From Wyeomyia smithii (taxonomy: Eukaryota > Arthropoda > Insecta > Diptera > Culicidae), in assembly GCF_029784165.1 (NCBI RefSeq), contig NC_073696.1:87367381-87431380 (forward strand): DNA of 64,000 bases, given 5' to 3'. Made by a program: the position numbers and the translations under genes. The notes under the pieces are model-generated. The model was not told where the DNA came from and did not search any database. It was given only the letters and a program-made list of their open reading frames with translations. This document shows positions 33,355-43,880 of the stretch, piece by piece; positions within the stretch are counted from its first letter, which is position 1, and every line of letters starts with the position of its first letter.

Positions 33355-35540
33355 CCCCAAGACTTGAGGCCTCGGATTAGACGTGGGTCTTGGGAGTTAA
33401 GATTTGAGGCTTGATACCAGTAATCTGAGACTTGAAACTAAAGAACTAAAGACTGAAGACTCGATACAGGAAACTGAAGACTGGAGATTGAAGACTGGAA
33501 ACTGGAGACTGGAGACTGGACACTGGAAAATGGAGGCTGGAGACTAGAGACTGGATGGAGACTGAAGAATGAAGAGTGGAACCTAGAGGCTTGAGACTGG
33601 AGACGTGAGACTGAAGACTGGACACTTCAGACGTGAGAGGTGAGACTGAAAACGTGAGACTGGAGAGTATTGACTAAAGACGTGAAATGTGATACTGGAG
33701 ATGTGAAACTAAAGACTAGAAACTTTAGACGTGAGAGGTGCGACTAAAAACGTGAGACTGGAGACTTTTGACTAAAGACGTGAGATGTGAGACCAGAGAC
33801 GTGAGACTGGAGACGTTTGACTGGAGACGTGACACTGTAGACTGGAGATTGGAGGCTGGACACCGGAGACTGTAGACTGGATACTGAGAACAGGAAACTG
33901 GGGAAGTGTGACTGGAGACATGAATCTGGAGACTGGAGACATTAGACTGAAGACTGGAGGCTTAGGACGTGAGACGTGAGACGTGAGACGTGAGACTAAA
34001 GACTGTTGACTAAAGACGTGAGACTGGAGCTGTGAGATGTGAGATGTGATACTGAAGATGTGCGACAGAAGCTTCAGGCGTGAGAGGTGAGACTGAAAAT
34101 TTGAGACTGGAGAGTATTGATTAAAGACGTGAGATGTGAGACTGAAGACTAAAAACTTTAGACGTGAGAGGTGAGACTGAAAACGTGAGACTAAAGACTG
34201 TTGACTAAAGACGTGAGACTGATGACGTGAGATGTGAGACTAGAGACGTGAGACTGGAGGCGTTTGACTGGAGACGTGAGAGTGTAGACTGAAGATTGGA
34301 GACTGGACACCGGAGACTGTAGACTTGATACTGACTGGAGACATGAATCTGGAGACTTGAGACTGGAGACATGAAACTGAAGACTGAAGGCTTTAGACGT
34401 GAGACGTCCCTTACTAACACGCAGAGAATCCATCCCCAGGATACCTATTACTCGGTGACGGAATCGTGAAAGGAATCGCAAACACGATCCGGAGGATTCT
34501 CACTCACGATTCTTATTTCGAGAATCCTAGAGCCATATACAGGGCATTCCTGAGGATTGTTTTTCAGGAATCCTTTTCAAGGACGCTCAGGAATCCAATG
34601 TGAGGAATTCTAGTAGATTCTCGTATGTGTTCGTCCGGGCTAACACTAAAGACTGTTGACTAAAGACGTGAGACTGGAGACGTGAGATGTGAGACTGGAG
34701 ATGTGAGACAGAAGACTGGAAGGTTCAGGCGTGAGAGGTGAGACTGAAAACGTGAGTCTGGAGACTTTTGACTAAAGACGTGAGACTGATGACGTGAGAC
34801 TGGAGACGTGAGACTGGAGACGTGAGACTGTAGACAGGAGATTGGAGACTGGACACCGGAGACTGTAAACTGGATACTGGAAACAAGAAACTGGAGACTG
34901 GAGACATGAGTCTGGAGACTGGAGACTTGAGACTAGAGACATGAAACTGGAGACTAAAGACTGGACACTGGACACTGGAGACTAGAGACTGAAAACAGGA
35001 AACTGTAGACTGAAGAATTTAGGCGTAAGGCGTTAGACTAGAGACTTGAGACTGCAGACGTGAGACTGAAGACTGGAGGTTTTAGACGTGAGACGTGAGA
35101 CTAAAGAATGTTGACTAAAGACGTGAGATGTGAGACTGGAGAAGTGAGACTGGCGACTGGAAAATGTAGACGTGAGACGTGAGACGGGAGACTGTTGACT
35201 AAAGACGTGAGACTACTGACGTGAGATGTGAGACTTGAGACGTGAGACTGGAGACATGAGACTGTAGACTGGAGATTGGAGACTGGACACCGGAGACTAT
35301 AGACTGTATACTGGAAACAGGAAACTGGGTACGTGAGACTGAAGACATGAGTCTGAGACTAAGGACTGCAGACTGAAGACTGGACACTGGACACTAAATA
35401 CTGTAGACTGGAGACTGGAAACAGGAAACTGGAGATTGAAGACTGTATACAGGAGACTGGTGACTTAAGACGGGAGACTGTGGAGTTGAAACTATATACT
35501 TGAGACTTAAGATTGGAAACAATAGATTTGAAACTTAAGA
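33355..35540 (+). repeat. Degenerate heptanucleotide satellite, block 2 (ACTGGAG)
   Basis: About 2 kb of 7-bp units, mainly GAGACTG with GAGACGT and AAGACTG variants, interrupted by the MITE at 34408-34639. Because 7 is not a multiple of 3, three units make one 7-residue period in every frame. This produces minus-strand open frames of the SPVSSLQ type at 34191-34481, 34725-34975 and 35199-35387. These are artefacts of the repeat, not genes. Confidence 0.88.
34408..34639. mobile_element. 232-bp MITE within the heptamer satellite
   Basis: Non-satellite sequence whose ends align as inverted repeats: CCCTTACTAACACGCAGAG and CCCGGACGAACACATACGAG, converging on GAGAATC. The interior has several GGAATCC/GGATTCT motifs in both orientations. 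No clear duplication is visible because the flanks are themselves repetitive. Confidence 0.5.
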
Positions 35541-35932
35541 TTCAGGAATTGGACATAAGATTTCAGGTGAGAATGGAAATTTTTACTTTCATGTCGTTTT
35601 ACACAGCACAAAAAATGTCAATGTTCTATAGCCTAAAATTTTACCTTGTTACTAGCACCCAAAAACCTGCTGGAGATCCTGTCGTACCATTAAAAATTGG
35701 TGGATTGGTTAATAGGCAATTGACAGTTCACAACAAAAAGCGTTGCTTTGATTTGAGGAGGCTGTCAGTGAAATTAAATTATAGCACTGCAAAGTTAAAT
35801 ATCGCACCATAAAATAATAAAATATGTCTCAACGTAGGGTACACAGCGGCTATAAATAAAGATACGATCTCTTTCCCATCGAGACGCGAAGCATACATAT
35901 AAACATCAATAAACGTTGTTCTCAGTAATAGT
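35541..35932. other. Unassigned sequence
   Basis: Short open frames only. Nothing recognised between the heptamer satellite and the TIR element. Confidence 0.4.
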
Positions 35933-36129
35933 TAGGGCGACATCCATAAATTACGTAAGACAAAAAACAATTTTTCGACGTAAGGCGGCATCCATATATT
36001 ACGTAACGCTCATAGGAGGGAGAGTGGGTATCCTTGGGCGTTGCGATTTGTTACATATGGGAGTGGGAGGTAAGATCAGCGTTACGTAACGCAAAACACT
36101 GGACAAATTCTCCAAAAACGACCATTTTT

Positions 36130-36452
36130 TTTTATTCTCGCTTATTTTCCGTCGGTCTAGTTCGGCTACTGTTGTGGCCAATCACCGACGCCCAGGGAGG
36201 CGACTCCACACCCAGGACCCTAACTCACGACCCGTTTATTAACGGACCGGCGCCAACGGCTTTACTTCCTCATGCGATGGAAAGCGTGATCCCAGAGATA
36301 TTTCACCTCAGAAAATCTCCCGGTGTCAGCTAGGATTGAATCTAGACCAGTTGGGTTGGTTGTGAGTGGATCACGCCACCTCACAACCATCGACACCAAT
36401 GTCCGGTCAGCGAAGTTAAGCAACATCGGGCGCGATTAGTACTTAGATGGGT
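36130..36452 (-). mobile_element. Chimeric SINE: antisense 5S head, tRNA-like promoter, poly(A)
   Basis: A 323-bp minus-strand insertion with a 13-bp duplication AACGACCATTTTT at 36117-36129 and 36453-36465 and a poly(A) end (T run 36125-36133). Read 5' to 3' on the minus strand, there are 55 bp antisense to 5S rRNA (36452-36398). A tRNA-like unit follows from 36397 (GGTGTCG, B-box-like AGATTCAATCC at 36343-36333). A body of about 180 bp then includes ACTAGACCGACGG. The tRNA-derived body resembles mosquito SINEs in general. The 5S head is unusual. Confidence 0.75.
36398..36452 (+). repeat. 5S rRNA-derived fragment (not a gene)
   Basis: GAAGTTAAGCAACATCGGGC and ATTAGTACTTAGATGGGT match the central conserved part of eukaryotic 5S rRNA on the plus strand. 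The 5' third and the 3' end are missing. It ends exactly at the SINE target-site duplication, so it is part of the inserted DNA rather than a 5S locus. Confidence 0.8.
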
Positions 36453-36711
36453 AACGACCATTTTTACCTGGCAAATTCTTCTGCAGCGCTACGTAATTTT
36501 TCTCCCATATGTAACAAACCGTAACTTTCAAGGATACCCCCTATGAGCGTTACATAATTGATGAATGCCGCCTAGTTTAATTTCATTCCTGTCTGGTGCT
36601 TAACGATAACAAAGCCGAAAAGCCCGATTCTGCTCTGAACAGCAATCCACCTTTTTATCGTTATGATGGTCATATAGATAATGGAGGTCACATGAATGCT
36701 TGCGTCATTAA

Positions 36712-38098
36712 GGTGAAATGGGACGGAATCTAAGCATCATTGCATCATTGTTGACACCACTACATCTTTACACTCATATGTGGTTGTATTGGTGCAACAC
36801 GGTAAAACAGTACATGGTTGCCAGATTATTAGCTAATTTGTTCCCTCACCTACTGACAACTGTTGCTACCACCGAAAGTCAACGGCCGGCTTCGATCAGC
36901 TGTGCCGCAACGTTCTGTGGTGCTGCACAGCTTTTGAAAACTCACATTCAAAACAATTGCAAGGATAAAAAGGTAAACAAATGAAAAGGAATTTATCTCA
37001 CCTTCAGGGGCAACTCGTGGCTTTTGAACCTACCTGTTCAACTACAAATTTTTAAAATCGTAGTTTGAGGAAGTAATCACAATCATGTCCACGTAATCAC
37101 GCAAGTCATTGTATTTGTTACTGTTTGAAAGTGAAACTAAAAACCAATAAAATATTAGTAAAAATTTGCGATTGAAATATATTTTTTGCATGGCGTTCCC
37201 GTGTGCAATGCACAGGTTGCACCTGTGGACGAGTCGCCCCTGCTCACCTTTACATTCGGCAGACTGATCAGAATATACCACATCGTTTGGGATAAGTACA
37301 GGAACGTTAATAGATGATGAGGTTTCACAATCGTCGGAACTTGTAAGTTTTTGTTTTTTCATTTTATCTAACTGGTTGCTCCACGGATTTACATATGTCC
37401 ATGCCAAGGGATCAACAAGATTTCTCTTCTTTTTTGCGTTCTCGCGAACAACCGCTGCTCTTCTTAGTTTAGTTAAACGCGGCTTGATGATCCAAAAACC
37501 ACTAAAATCACACTTCACAAATGAAAACACTACTACTTCACACAACTCATTTCAAACTATATGCTCTAAATGCTCGCGCAGTGTGCTGACTTTGCTGCCA
37601 ACACGGGCGCACAGTTTGACAGGTGCAAACGAGTTGAAAATAGAAAAAAACAAAAACGGTGATTTCGCGACGTGCTACACTTTAAAGGCAAGTTTTAGCC
37701 CATTTCGGTCGAGTTTTTGTGAAAATTAGATACGATCTCGATGATCATAAGTGTAAAGAGAAAAGTATACGTAGTTTGAGTGATTACGCGACTCGTACGT
37801 GCCGGTATTCGTGGAAAACATTCTAGTGGCTACCGGCGTGGGAATATAAACAAAACCGGGAGAGAAAAAACAGCGGCGTGAAAAAAACCAAGATTAGAAC
37901 GTTTCAAGGGTTTCACGCTAAAACCAAATGTGCAAATGTATTGAACTAGGTGCTCCGGTGCTGGGTTAGCATTTCGACAATAATCAATCGCAGGTTAGTC
38001 GTATAATTTATGATATTTATTGAGGCACTCTCGAAATGCATTAGTATGCAGGAGGAAGCCATCGCTCCTCCAATGCTTGGATTCGGTCCCGATTCACC
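36712..38098. mobile_element. TTAA-flanked inverted-repeat element, copy 2
   Basis: Near-identical partner of 14584-15726, bounded by GGTGAAATGGGAC and its inverted partner and by TTAA at 36708-36711 and 38099-38102. Removing the hAT MITE and one duplication leaves 1,141 bp against 1,143 bp in copy 1, so both are full length. Same orientation as copy 1. Confidence 0.82.
37005..37242. mobile_element. 238-bp hAT-type MITE inside TTAA element copy 2
   Basis: The ends are CAGGGGCAACTCG and its inverted counterpart CAGGGGCGACTCG, with a perfect 8-bp duplication CTCACCTT at 36997-37004 and 37243-37250. Copy 1 of the host element has a single CTCACCTT at this point, giving a direct empty site. The target is the AAG|GTGAG splice-donor-like site at the end of the shared open frame. 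Confidence 0.92.
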
Positions 38099-38251
38099 TT
38101 AAATATTAGCATTTGTGTTACATAGATAATCTTTCACTGAGGTTTATGGATTGAAGCAACAAACTACGATATCCTACTAGTCCTATTTGGAAGAGTCTGT
38201 AGATTATCGAGATCATGGTAGGCCACAAACATTTCTTTCATTTCCACTATA

Positions 38252-38391
38252 TAGACCATCGCACGGTGATGTCACGCATTCGAATTTGACAGATACTGGC
38301 AACTTTGTACACTAAGAACAATTATAAATTGAGCAGCATTTCTACTATCTGTCAAAATAGTGAGGTAAAGAAGATATAATGCGGTGGTCTA
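38252..38391. mobile_element. 140-bp hairpin MITE
   Basis: The ends TAGACCATCGCA and TGCGGTGGTCTA are inverted repeats with one mismatch. A second inverted pair (TTTGACAGATA and TATCTGTCAAA) lies further in. Flanking TA/T bases are compatible with a TA target. No coding sequence. Confidence 0.55.
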
Positions 38392-38823
38392 TTGTCTGGA
38401 ACTTATAAATGTTTATATTGTTGAATCTTTTTTTACACTGATGATTTTCATGAACATGTTCATGGTTTGTGTGTATGCTCTTGTGTAGATTTAAGAAGAA
38501 AAAAAAAATTCACGAATAACATAAATAAAAGATCAATCCTCGTTTTGTTACGTATTGATACATGATTTACGGGTAACACTGGTTCGGAGTCTAGATTCAA
38601 AAAGTCGTGTGGATTGTAGATCAAAATTTGTTGGACCGAAGCAAATCAGTAAATAATAGTTAATATCACAAAAAACTAAATTATTATCAAAACTTTTAGC
38701 AGGAGTATGTATGTATGTATGTACATGATCATAAGTCCTCGCCTTGAAATTATTCCTGAATCATAATCGTATTGATGTTAGATGATTTAAGGTCAAAAAT
38801 TTTATTTAGTTCACAATACTTAC
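38392..38823. other. Intron of the CUB gene adjacent to its splice donor
   Basis: AT-rich sequence containing a short ATGT microsatellite at 38708-38725. The minus-strand splice donor GTAAGT starts at 38823. No further exon is seen leftward. Confidence 0.5.
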
Positions 38824-39473
38824 GAGTAATCATGTTTGGCATAGCAATTGCCCACGAACCGACACTGGAGGGCATTGCATTGATACGGCTTCACAGTATC
38901 CACCTCATAGGTGATATTAAAACCATACACATCCAGCAACCGATCCAGAGCCCTCAGATGCGTCCCGTACAGATTATCCATAGTAAACCTAATCTCCAAA
39001 TAGGGACTGTTGAACTTGATCCACGGTACATTCGTCACGTCATCTTCACTTAGTACGAACACATTCCTGCTTGGAACTTTGTAGTCCTCACTGTAGTACA
39101 TGTACTCGGTAAACCGCAACCCACTGAGAACGTACTGCTGCGTAAGATATACAACAATCGAGACATTCGGTCCCACCACTGCCGAAGCGTCTATGATCCA
39201 AGCACAGCTGATCGGAACCGGGAATCGTTCCGGAAAGTTAGGCGTCTGGATCGTACCATGACTGGCGGTCAGAGTTCCTCCGCACGGACGCGACGAAGCG
39301 GCCAGCAGTGGCTGATCGTCCATCGTACTTACATCACTAAACCCTCGGACCACCCTGCCGAGAGCAACGAGAATTACCACCAGCGAAAGCAGGGCCGGCT
39401 GTTGATACCAGAACAAACCGCTTGTCATCGACAGCTTTCCGGATGCGGCCGGCGGTCGATCCAGGCTCAACAT
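38824..39473 (-). CDS. First coding exon of a secreted or membrane CUB-domain protein
   Basis: About 216 residues from the first ATG (39473), which follows an in-frame TAG three codons before the TTG at 39491. A second ATG at 39428 gives a shorter start. Residues of about 22-44 form a signal peptide or anchor (QQPALLSLVVILVALG). A CUB domain runs from about 64 to 190 (PCGGTL, TIQTPNFPERFPVPISCAWI, a conserved aromatic/acidic core, YLEIRFTMDN). A cysteine-rich start resembling an EGF-like module follows (YQCNALQCRFVGNC). The exon ends in GATTACTC|GTAAGTATT, a consensus donor leaving a split codon. CUB domains bind proteins or glycans outside the cell. I cannot name the gene from one exon, and later exons are not in the window. 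Confidence 0.8.
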
Positions 39474-41480
39474 AATCCAACCTACCGACAAGTGCTACCT
39501 GCATGCGGACTATCAATTTCGCTCCGCACGTTTCATCGCTGACCGACAACGGCGGAAGTGGTGACAGCTCTGGTTGTCTCTGCAATCGAAATGACCCCTC
39601 GATGGTGTTGCTCCATTGAACTTGATTTCACTCGACGGCGTTGTCGATATTTTTAATCAGTACCTTTGGGAGATTTTCGATAAACATTCCACACTGGTAA
39701 CTTATTTGTTATGGCTGTTGGACGATGCACTGGACACGGCGGGAATGCTTGTGTTGTTCGCCCGATCCGTGGGGTGGGTTCTGGGCGGTTGGCGGGTTAA
39801 TTTGTTTCACTGTTTATGAATGATTTAATGACAGCATCGTTAATCACTGTGAGGCATCCGATCTGCAATAGAGAAAGCAGAAAAGAGGGGAAATGTAGAG
39901 TTGTAATGTAATATGAACCGGTAGAACTAATATCCCGCAATATGCGTCGAGTAAAATAATAGTTGGTCATCTGGGGTTTTGCTGCAGACAGGTTACAAAT
40001 TGAGTTTGATTTAAGTTTCAAGGATAGTAACACTAGAGCGCGCACCGAAAACGGATAGTCATTTGATGTAATTTTAATTCATCATGAATGCTCTGTTAAG
40101 TGCCAATAAGTTTGCGGTTGAAATCAATTATACGAGAATCGTTTGTTGTTTCAAGAGCTTGCTTCAATGGGAGGCTCGAATGACTGTAAATAATTACGTA
40201 GCCGGGTGCGCGTTTGTGATATTTGTACTTCGTTGGGATGATGATGGCATTCATTAATTCAATTGGGGCTGGAAATGAAGGATTCAGATAATTTGGCGGT
40301 TTCAATTTTACACAAGAAAGATATTTGTTTCTTGTCGATTACGAGTTTCTGAGGTTTTTGTGCTTTTCAAGATGAATTTCATTTTGCGCTAGGGAACCGC
40401 ACTACATATTATGGCATAGAGTTTTGCGTAACTGAAAAATTAGTTGGTTTAATCATAGAGTTGTAACCTAATTTGTCGTTGTCACGTGAAAACACTAAAA
40501 CCGTCTATTAAAACCTCTCTTGGAGTCGAAAGGATTATGTCGTTCCTGGAAAAAGTACGTTAAATCACTTATCATTTTTCGACCGTAATGTATACTCCAC
40601 GCGTCGGTTCAAATAACTGCAAACATCCATAAGCGTATTAAAAATTCAGCAAGGATATAGCGATTCTGGATGAAAAAAGAAAGTCCTCTATGGTACCTGG
40701 TTGAATGGATGAGATGAGAGCTCGCTCAGTTGGAAGAGAAAAAAAACCCTAAGCTCCTGAAGGTCTAATGCCCAAGTGAAAGTATTAAAACAATAACAAC
40801 TGACACCACTTTATGAATAATTAATTCATGAGTATATTGTTCCGCCCGGCGCCCACTGGGAAAATTTTCGTCCTATTCCCAGTTGTGCTACCGAATGTGG
40901 TGCACAAATAAAGAAAATAATTCCTCTTTCCTTCCTTTCCGGTTTGCTGGTCGGTTAGCTCGGAAAAAGCTTTCGGTTTTTCCGCTAGAGAGGATTTCTG
41001 CGGTCAAAAGCACTGCCAGTGTTTCCTCAGCCAACGTATGTCGGATCTCCTTTCAACTCCTGACGGACTTTCGGTGCAGGTTTGAGCAAACCTCAATTGG
41101 GGATTTATAATGTTGACGTTAAGCGAGAGCTACAGCATATGTGGCGCCTAGTTAGCATGTATTAAATATTCGCCAAACACGCAATGGCCAGTGCATGTGT
41201 AATTCTGTAATCATGATCGAATATTTTTGTTTGATGGATTTTTGCTCATGATGACATTGAGTTATTTAATACTTGCACATACATGTATAATCTTATTCGC
41301 ATTAATATAATTAACCTAATAGACATGATAATGCGTGATTATATATACTCAAGAAGATTGACTCATTTCGTCATACTTATTTGATTAATGGATTGAATTA
41401 CAGTAGCGAGAAGTTCGACACTGAACTGCTGTTAATTCGAGAGATCCTGTGGACGCACGTCTCCGGGACAAGCACGAGCA
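39474..41480. other. Upstream region of the CUB gene, otherwise unassigned
   Basis: It should hold the 5' UTR and perhaps the promoter of the minus-strand CUB gene. A possible acceptor (minus strand, CGATTGCAG|AGAC near 39577) suggests the exon may begin there with a non-coding exon further right. I see no convincing TATA/Inr pair, and no other gene. Confidence 0.4.
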
Positions 41481-41486
41481 GCAACG

Positions 41487-41930
41487 ATGGAGACTCCGGC
41501 TAACAACTCGGCCCAGTGCACGGACGACTGTCGGTCTGTTGATGGAGAGCAATCAACATCGTCTTATGAATCAGACGACAACGTGAAGCCTGAAAGAAAC
41601 TCGAAAGACATCGTTAACGTACAAGGTATCGAGATGGAGAAGAGTTCAGACAGGCTTTTCGTAGTTGGATTGAATCTGGATGAGAAGCTGCAGGTCGCAG
41701 TGGTCTGGAGCAGTATTTCCAATTCGTTTAACAATCTGACGACCGCGTTGGGCGGACGATGAACAAACCTCGTGAAAACCAAGCTAATCAGCTGACGAGA
41801 TGACACAACAGTAAATTTATGAGTCCGCGCTGTAAGCCAGAATCAGCGAAAAAGTAATCGTCTGCCACTACTATAATAAACCGGGGCATAAGCAGAAGGA
41901 ATCCCGGATACGGTGGCCATGAAGCGGACT
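41487..41930 (+). pseudogene. Ty1/copia gag remnant
   Basis: An ATG-started frame of 91 codons ends in LDEKLQVAVVWSSISNSFNNL and TTALGGR, the segment seen in insect copia gag (usually LSSLP-SF-NL-TALE-R). After the stop, broken frames continue with VKTKLI and a degenerate zinc knuckle reading CHYYNKPGHKQKES, where a cysteine and the last position are lost. Gag would form the particle and bind RNA; this copy cannot. Integrase fragments of the same type follow at about 43000-43240. Confidence 0.6.
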
Positions 41931-42985
41931 AACCAGTAGTACCGGAAAAATTTACTCAGAGCGGAGGCTGCGCGTCAAGCACCGAATAACAACTGTGTTA
42001 AAGACTGGGACAAACAAATCGAAGGCTGGATCTACAATTCCGGAGCGATATCCGGAATGTAAATGTGCGGATGTGATTTTATCCTGGAGCTGGGTGAAAC
42101 CAAATAAAAATGAAAGTGGGATGATTTCCGTTAAAGCAACGTTCCAACAGTGCCCATGCAGAAAAAAACTATTTTCTAATGCCTTAACGACCAGACAAAA
42201 AGATGATCTCGAATCTATCAAAATCCAGAACCGCATTCAGGAAGGTCTCTTTAAAAAATATTAAGCGGAAATTCACAAGCAACATCAATAGAGCAAACTA
42301 AACAAAAAATCTTTCAAACATTCACTGTTTTAACAGTTTTTTTTGCATCCTATAGGTACCCTGAGACTGAAACCATTTTGACCATTTAGTTTAACATTCT
42401 AATTAGGTATTTTCGATTGAACTAGAAACCAAATTTCTCGACCACCGACAACAAAATTTCTCTCGTGGCGTTTAATATTTTATTACACAATATTCGGTTC
42501 ACAGTTAGAGCACCAATGAAAGTCAAATTATTTATGTTGAAAATTTTTGCAAGTATTCGGGAACTGTACGATTATCATGGATCGTGGCTCTCCTTAACTA
42601 TACCAGTACCAGAGAGAACAGAGAATTCTCTCGGCAGAGCTCACACAGTCTTTCTGCTTTTTGTTTCATGACAAGAGAAACTTCAACACCAAATCTGGTA
42701 TAAAAGAAATAAGTGGAATCAAATTTCACTGCAAGCGCGTCTCTTCCACTGCTACGTGTCGCTAATAAAAATAAAAATAAAAGGTCACGTTTCTGATCTC
42801 TTATTTGCATATCTGTGCTGTTCTAGTGGACTTATACGATCTGTTAGTTGACAAACGTACAATAATACTTTATGATACCCTGTTATTACCGAATCTGGAG
42901 ACCAACCAGGTCTTTCGACAACCAGAAATGCAGAAACCTGAAAGGTGAGTAAGCTGTAGCCATGCCGTTCGTGTCGGGTGGATTG
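41931..42985. other. Unassigned sequence between copia fragments
   Basis: It includes an open frame of about 89 codons (41995-42264) without a domain that I recognise, then AT-rich DNA. It may be an insertion into the copia element or a deleted, diverged portion of it. Confidence 0.3.
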
Positions 42986-42989
42986 GTAT

Positions 42990-43240
42990 TAAGTGCCAGC
43001 AACAACGATGCACCCTGGAGCTGTTCAAGCAGATAACGAGGGCGAGAACAAGTCACTCGAGATATTTTATAAGCAAGAAGGAATCAAACAGTAGTTCACT
43101 ACACCCCAAACCCCGCATCAGTTTCAAAAGATAGAACGTAAAAACGAACTGTTTAACAAAATGGTGCGGTGCATGTTGCTGAACAATGTGCTACCGATGA
43201 CTACGTACTAGATCGCTAGACTGCCGTGGGCTCGGGTTTT
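42990..43240 (+). pseudogene. Ty1/copia integrase remnant
   Basis: In the plus strand the pieces ENKSLEIFYKQEGIKQ, FTTPQTPHQFQKIERKNE and MVRCMLLNNVLP line up with the copia integrase core around the third catalytic acidic residue (usual pattern GIKHE-TTPYTPQQNG-AERKNR). Stops and substitutions are present. About 1 kb of unrelated sequence separates it from the gag piece. Confidence 0.65.
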
Positions 43241-43875
43241 GACGTAAGCGCCAAATTTTCAAATTTCATTTTTTTACGAATTATTAAAGTATGGGTAATC
43301 ACCTTCAAGATGCTTGTTGCCGTTTTCAAAAATTTTGTTCAATAAGGCCGTTACCCTCCCCCCCCCCTTCAAAAATCTTGAATATTGGAAGGGGAAGAAA
43401 AAAAAGCTCATACCGTTTTATTCATTTTATTTGTTTTCCGACAGCATTAATGCCTAATTTAGCAATGAACAAGTCCAGTGACAGAGAGAGTATCGTCAAA
43501 AGGCAAGCGAAATAGATAATAATAATAATAAAGTGTTGTTTTTCAACATTTATTTGAGTGCAAGTTACAAACGTCATAACTTGCACACAAACTTTTATCA
43601 AAAATATATTTCTTTTTTTTTCGTCTCGGTGTAATTTATTTTTTGCCACCCCCTTTGCTAACTTTGATAACCTTGGACATAAAAAGTATTCGAAATTTGT
43701 ATCAGCCTAACTGAGAAATATAAAAAAAGGAGGAAAGTTAGCGCCGTTTTGCATAGAAGTGACGTTGAGGTACGGATACGATAGTGTATAATGTTTGTGG
43801 AGGGCATATTTTCAATTATATTCTTGCTGCTGACTACCGACAATACGCATGGCAAACTAGACTGCTCAAACGGAC
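43241..43875. other. Unassigned AT-rich sequence
   Basis: A C homopolymer (about 43358-43367) and an AAT microsatellite (about 43517-43530) are the only marked features. Confidence 0.4.
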
Positions 43876-43880
43876 CGACG

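Larger units (their letters stand above)
35983..36573. mobile_element. TIR element (GGCGGCATCCAT type) interrupted by a SINE
   Basis: The left arm starts at 35984 (AGGCGGCATCCATATATTAC) and the right arm ends inverted at 36573. Similarity extends about 90 bp inward (ACGCTCATAGG, GGTATCCTTG, TTGTTACATATGGGAG). TA precedes the left arm and follows the right arm in the expected place. A second partial left arm lies just upstream at 35934-35975. The interior is split by the SINE at 36130-36452; without it the element is about 250 bp. Confidence 0.7.

Noticed and set aside
34191..35387. Minus-strand open frames of the SPVSSLQ repeat type
   Set aside because: They arise from the 7-bp satellite, which gives a 7-residue period in every frame. 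There is no start context, domain or codon bias of a gene.
36398..36452. 5S rRNA gene
   Set aside because: Only the central part of 5S is present, it lacks both ends, and it lies inside a SINE target-site duplication.
39337..39585. Second minus-strand frame overlapping the CUB exon
   Set aside because: It is a shadow frame. The CUB frame has a recognisable domain, a signal peptide and an in-phase splice donor.
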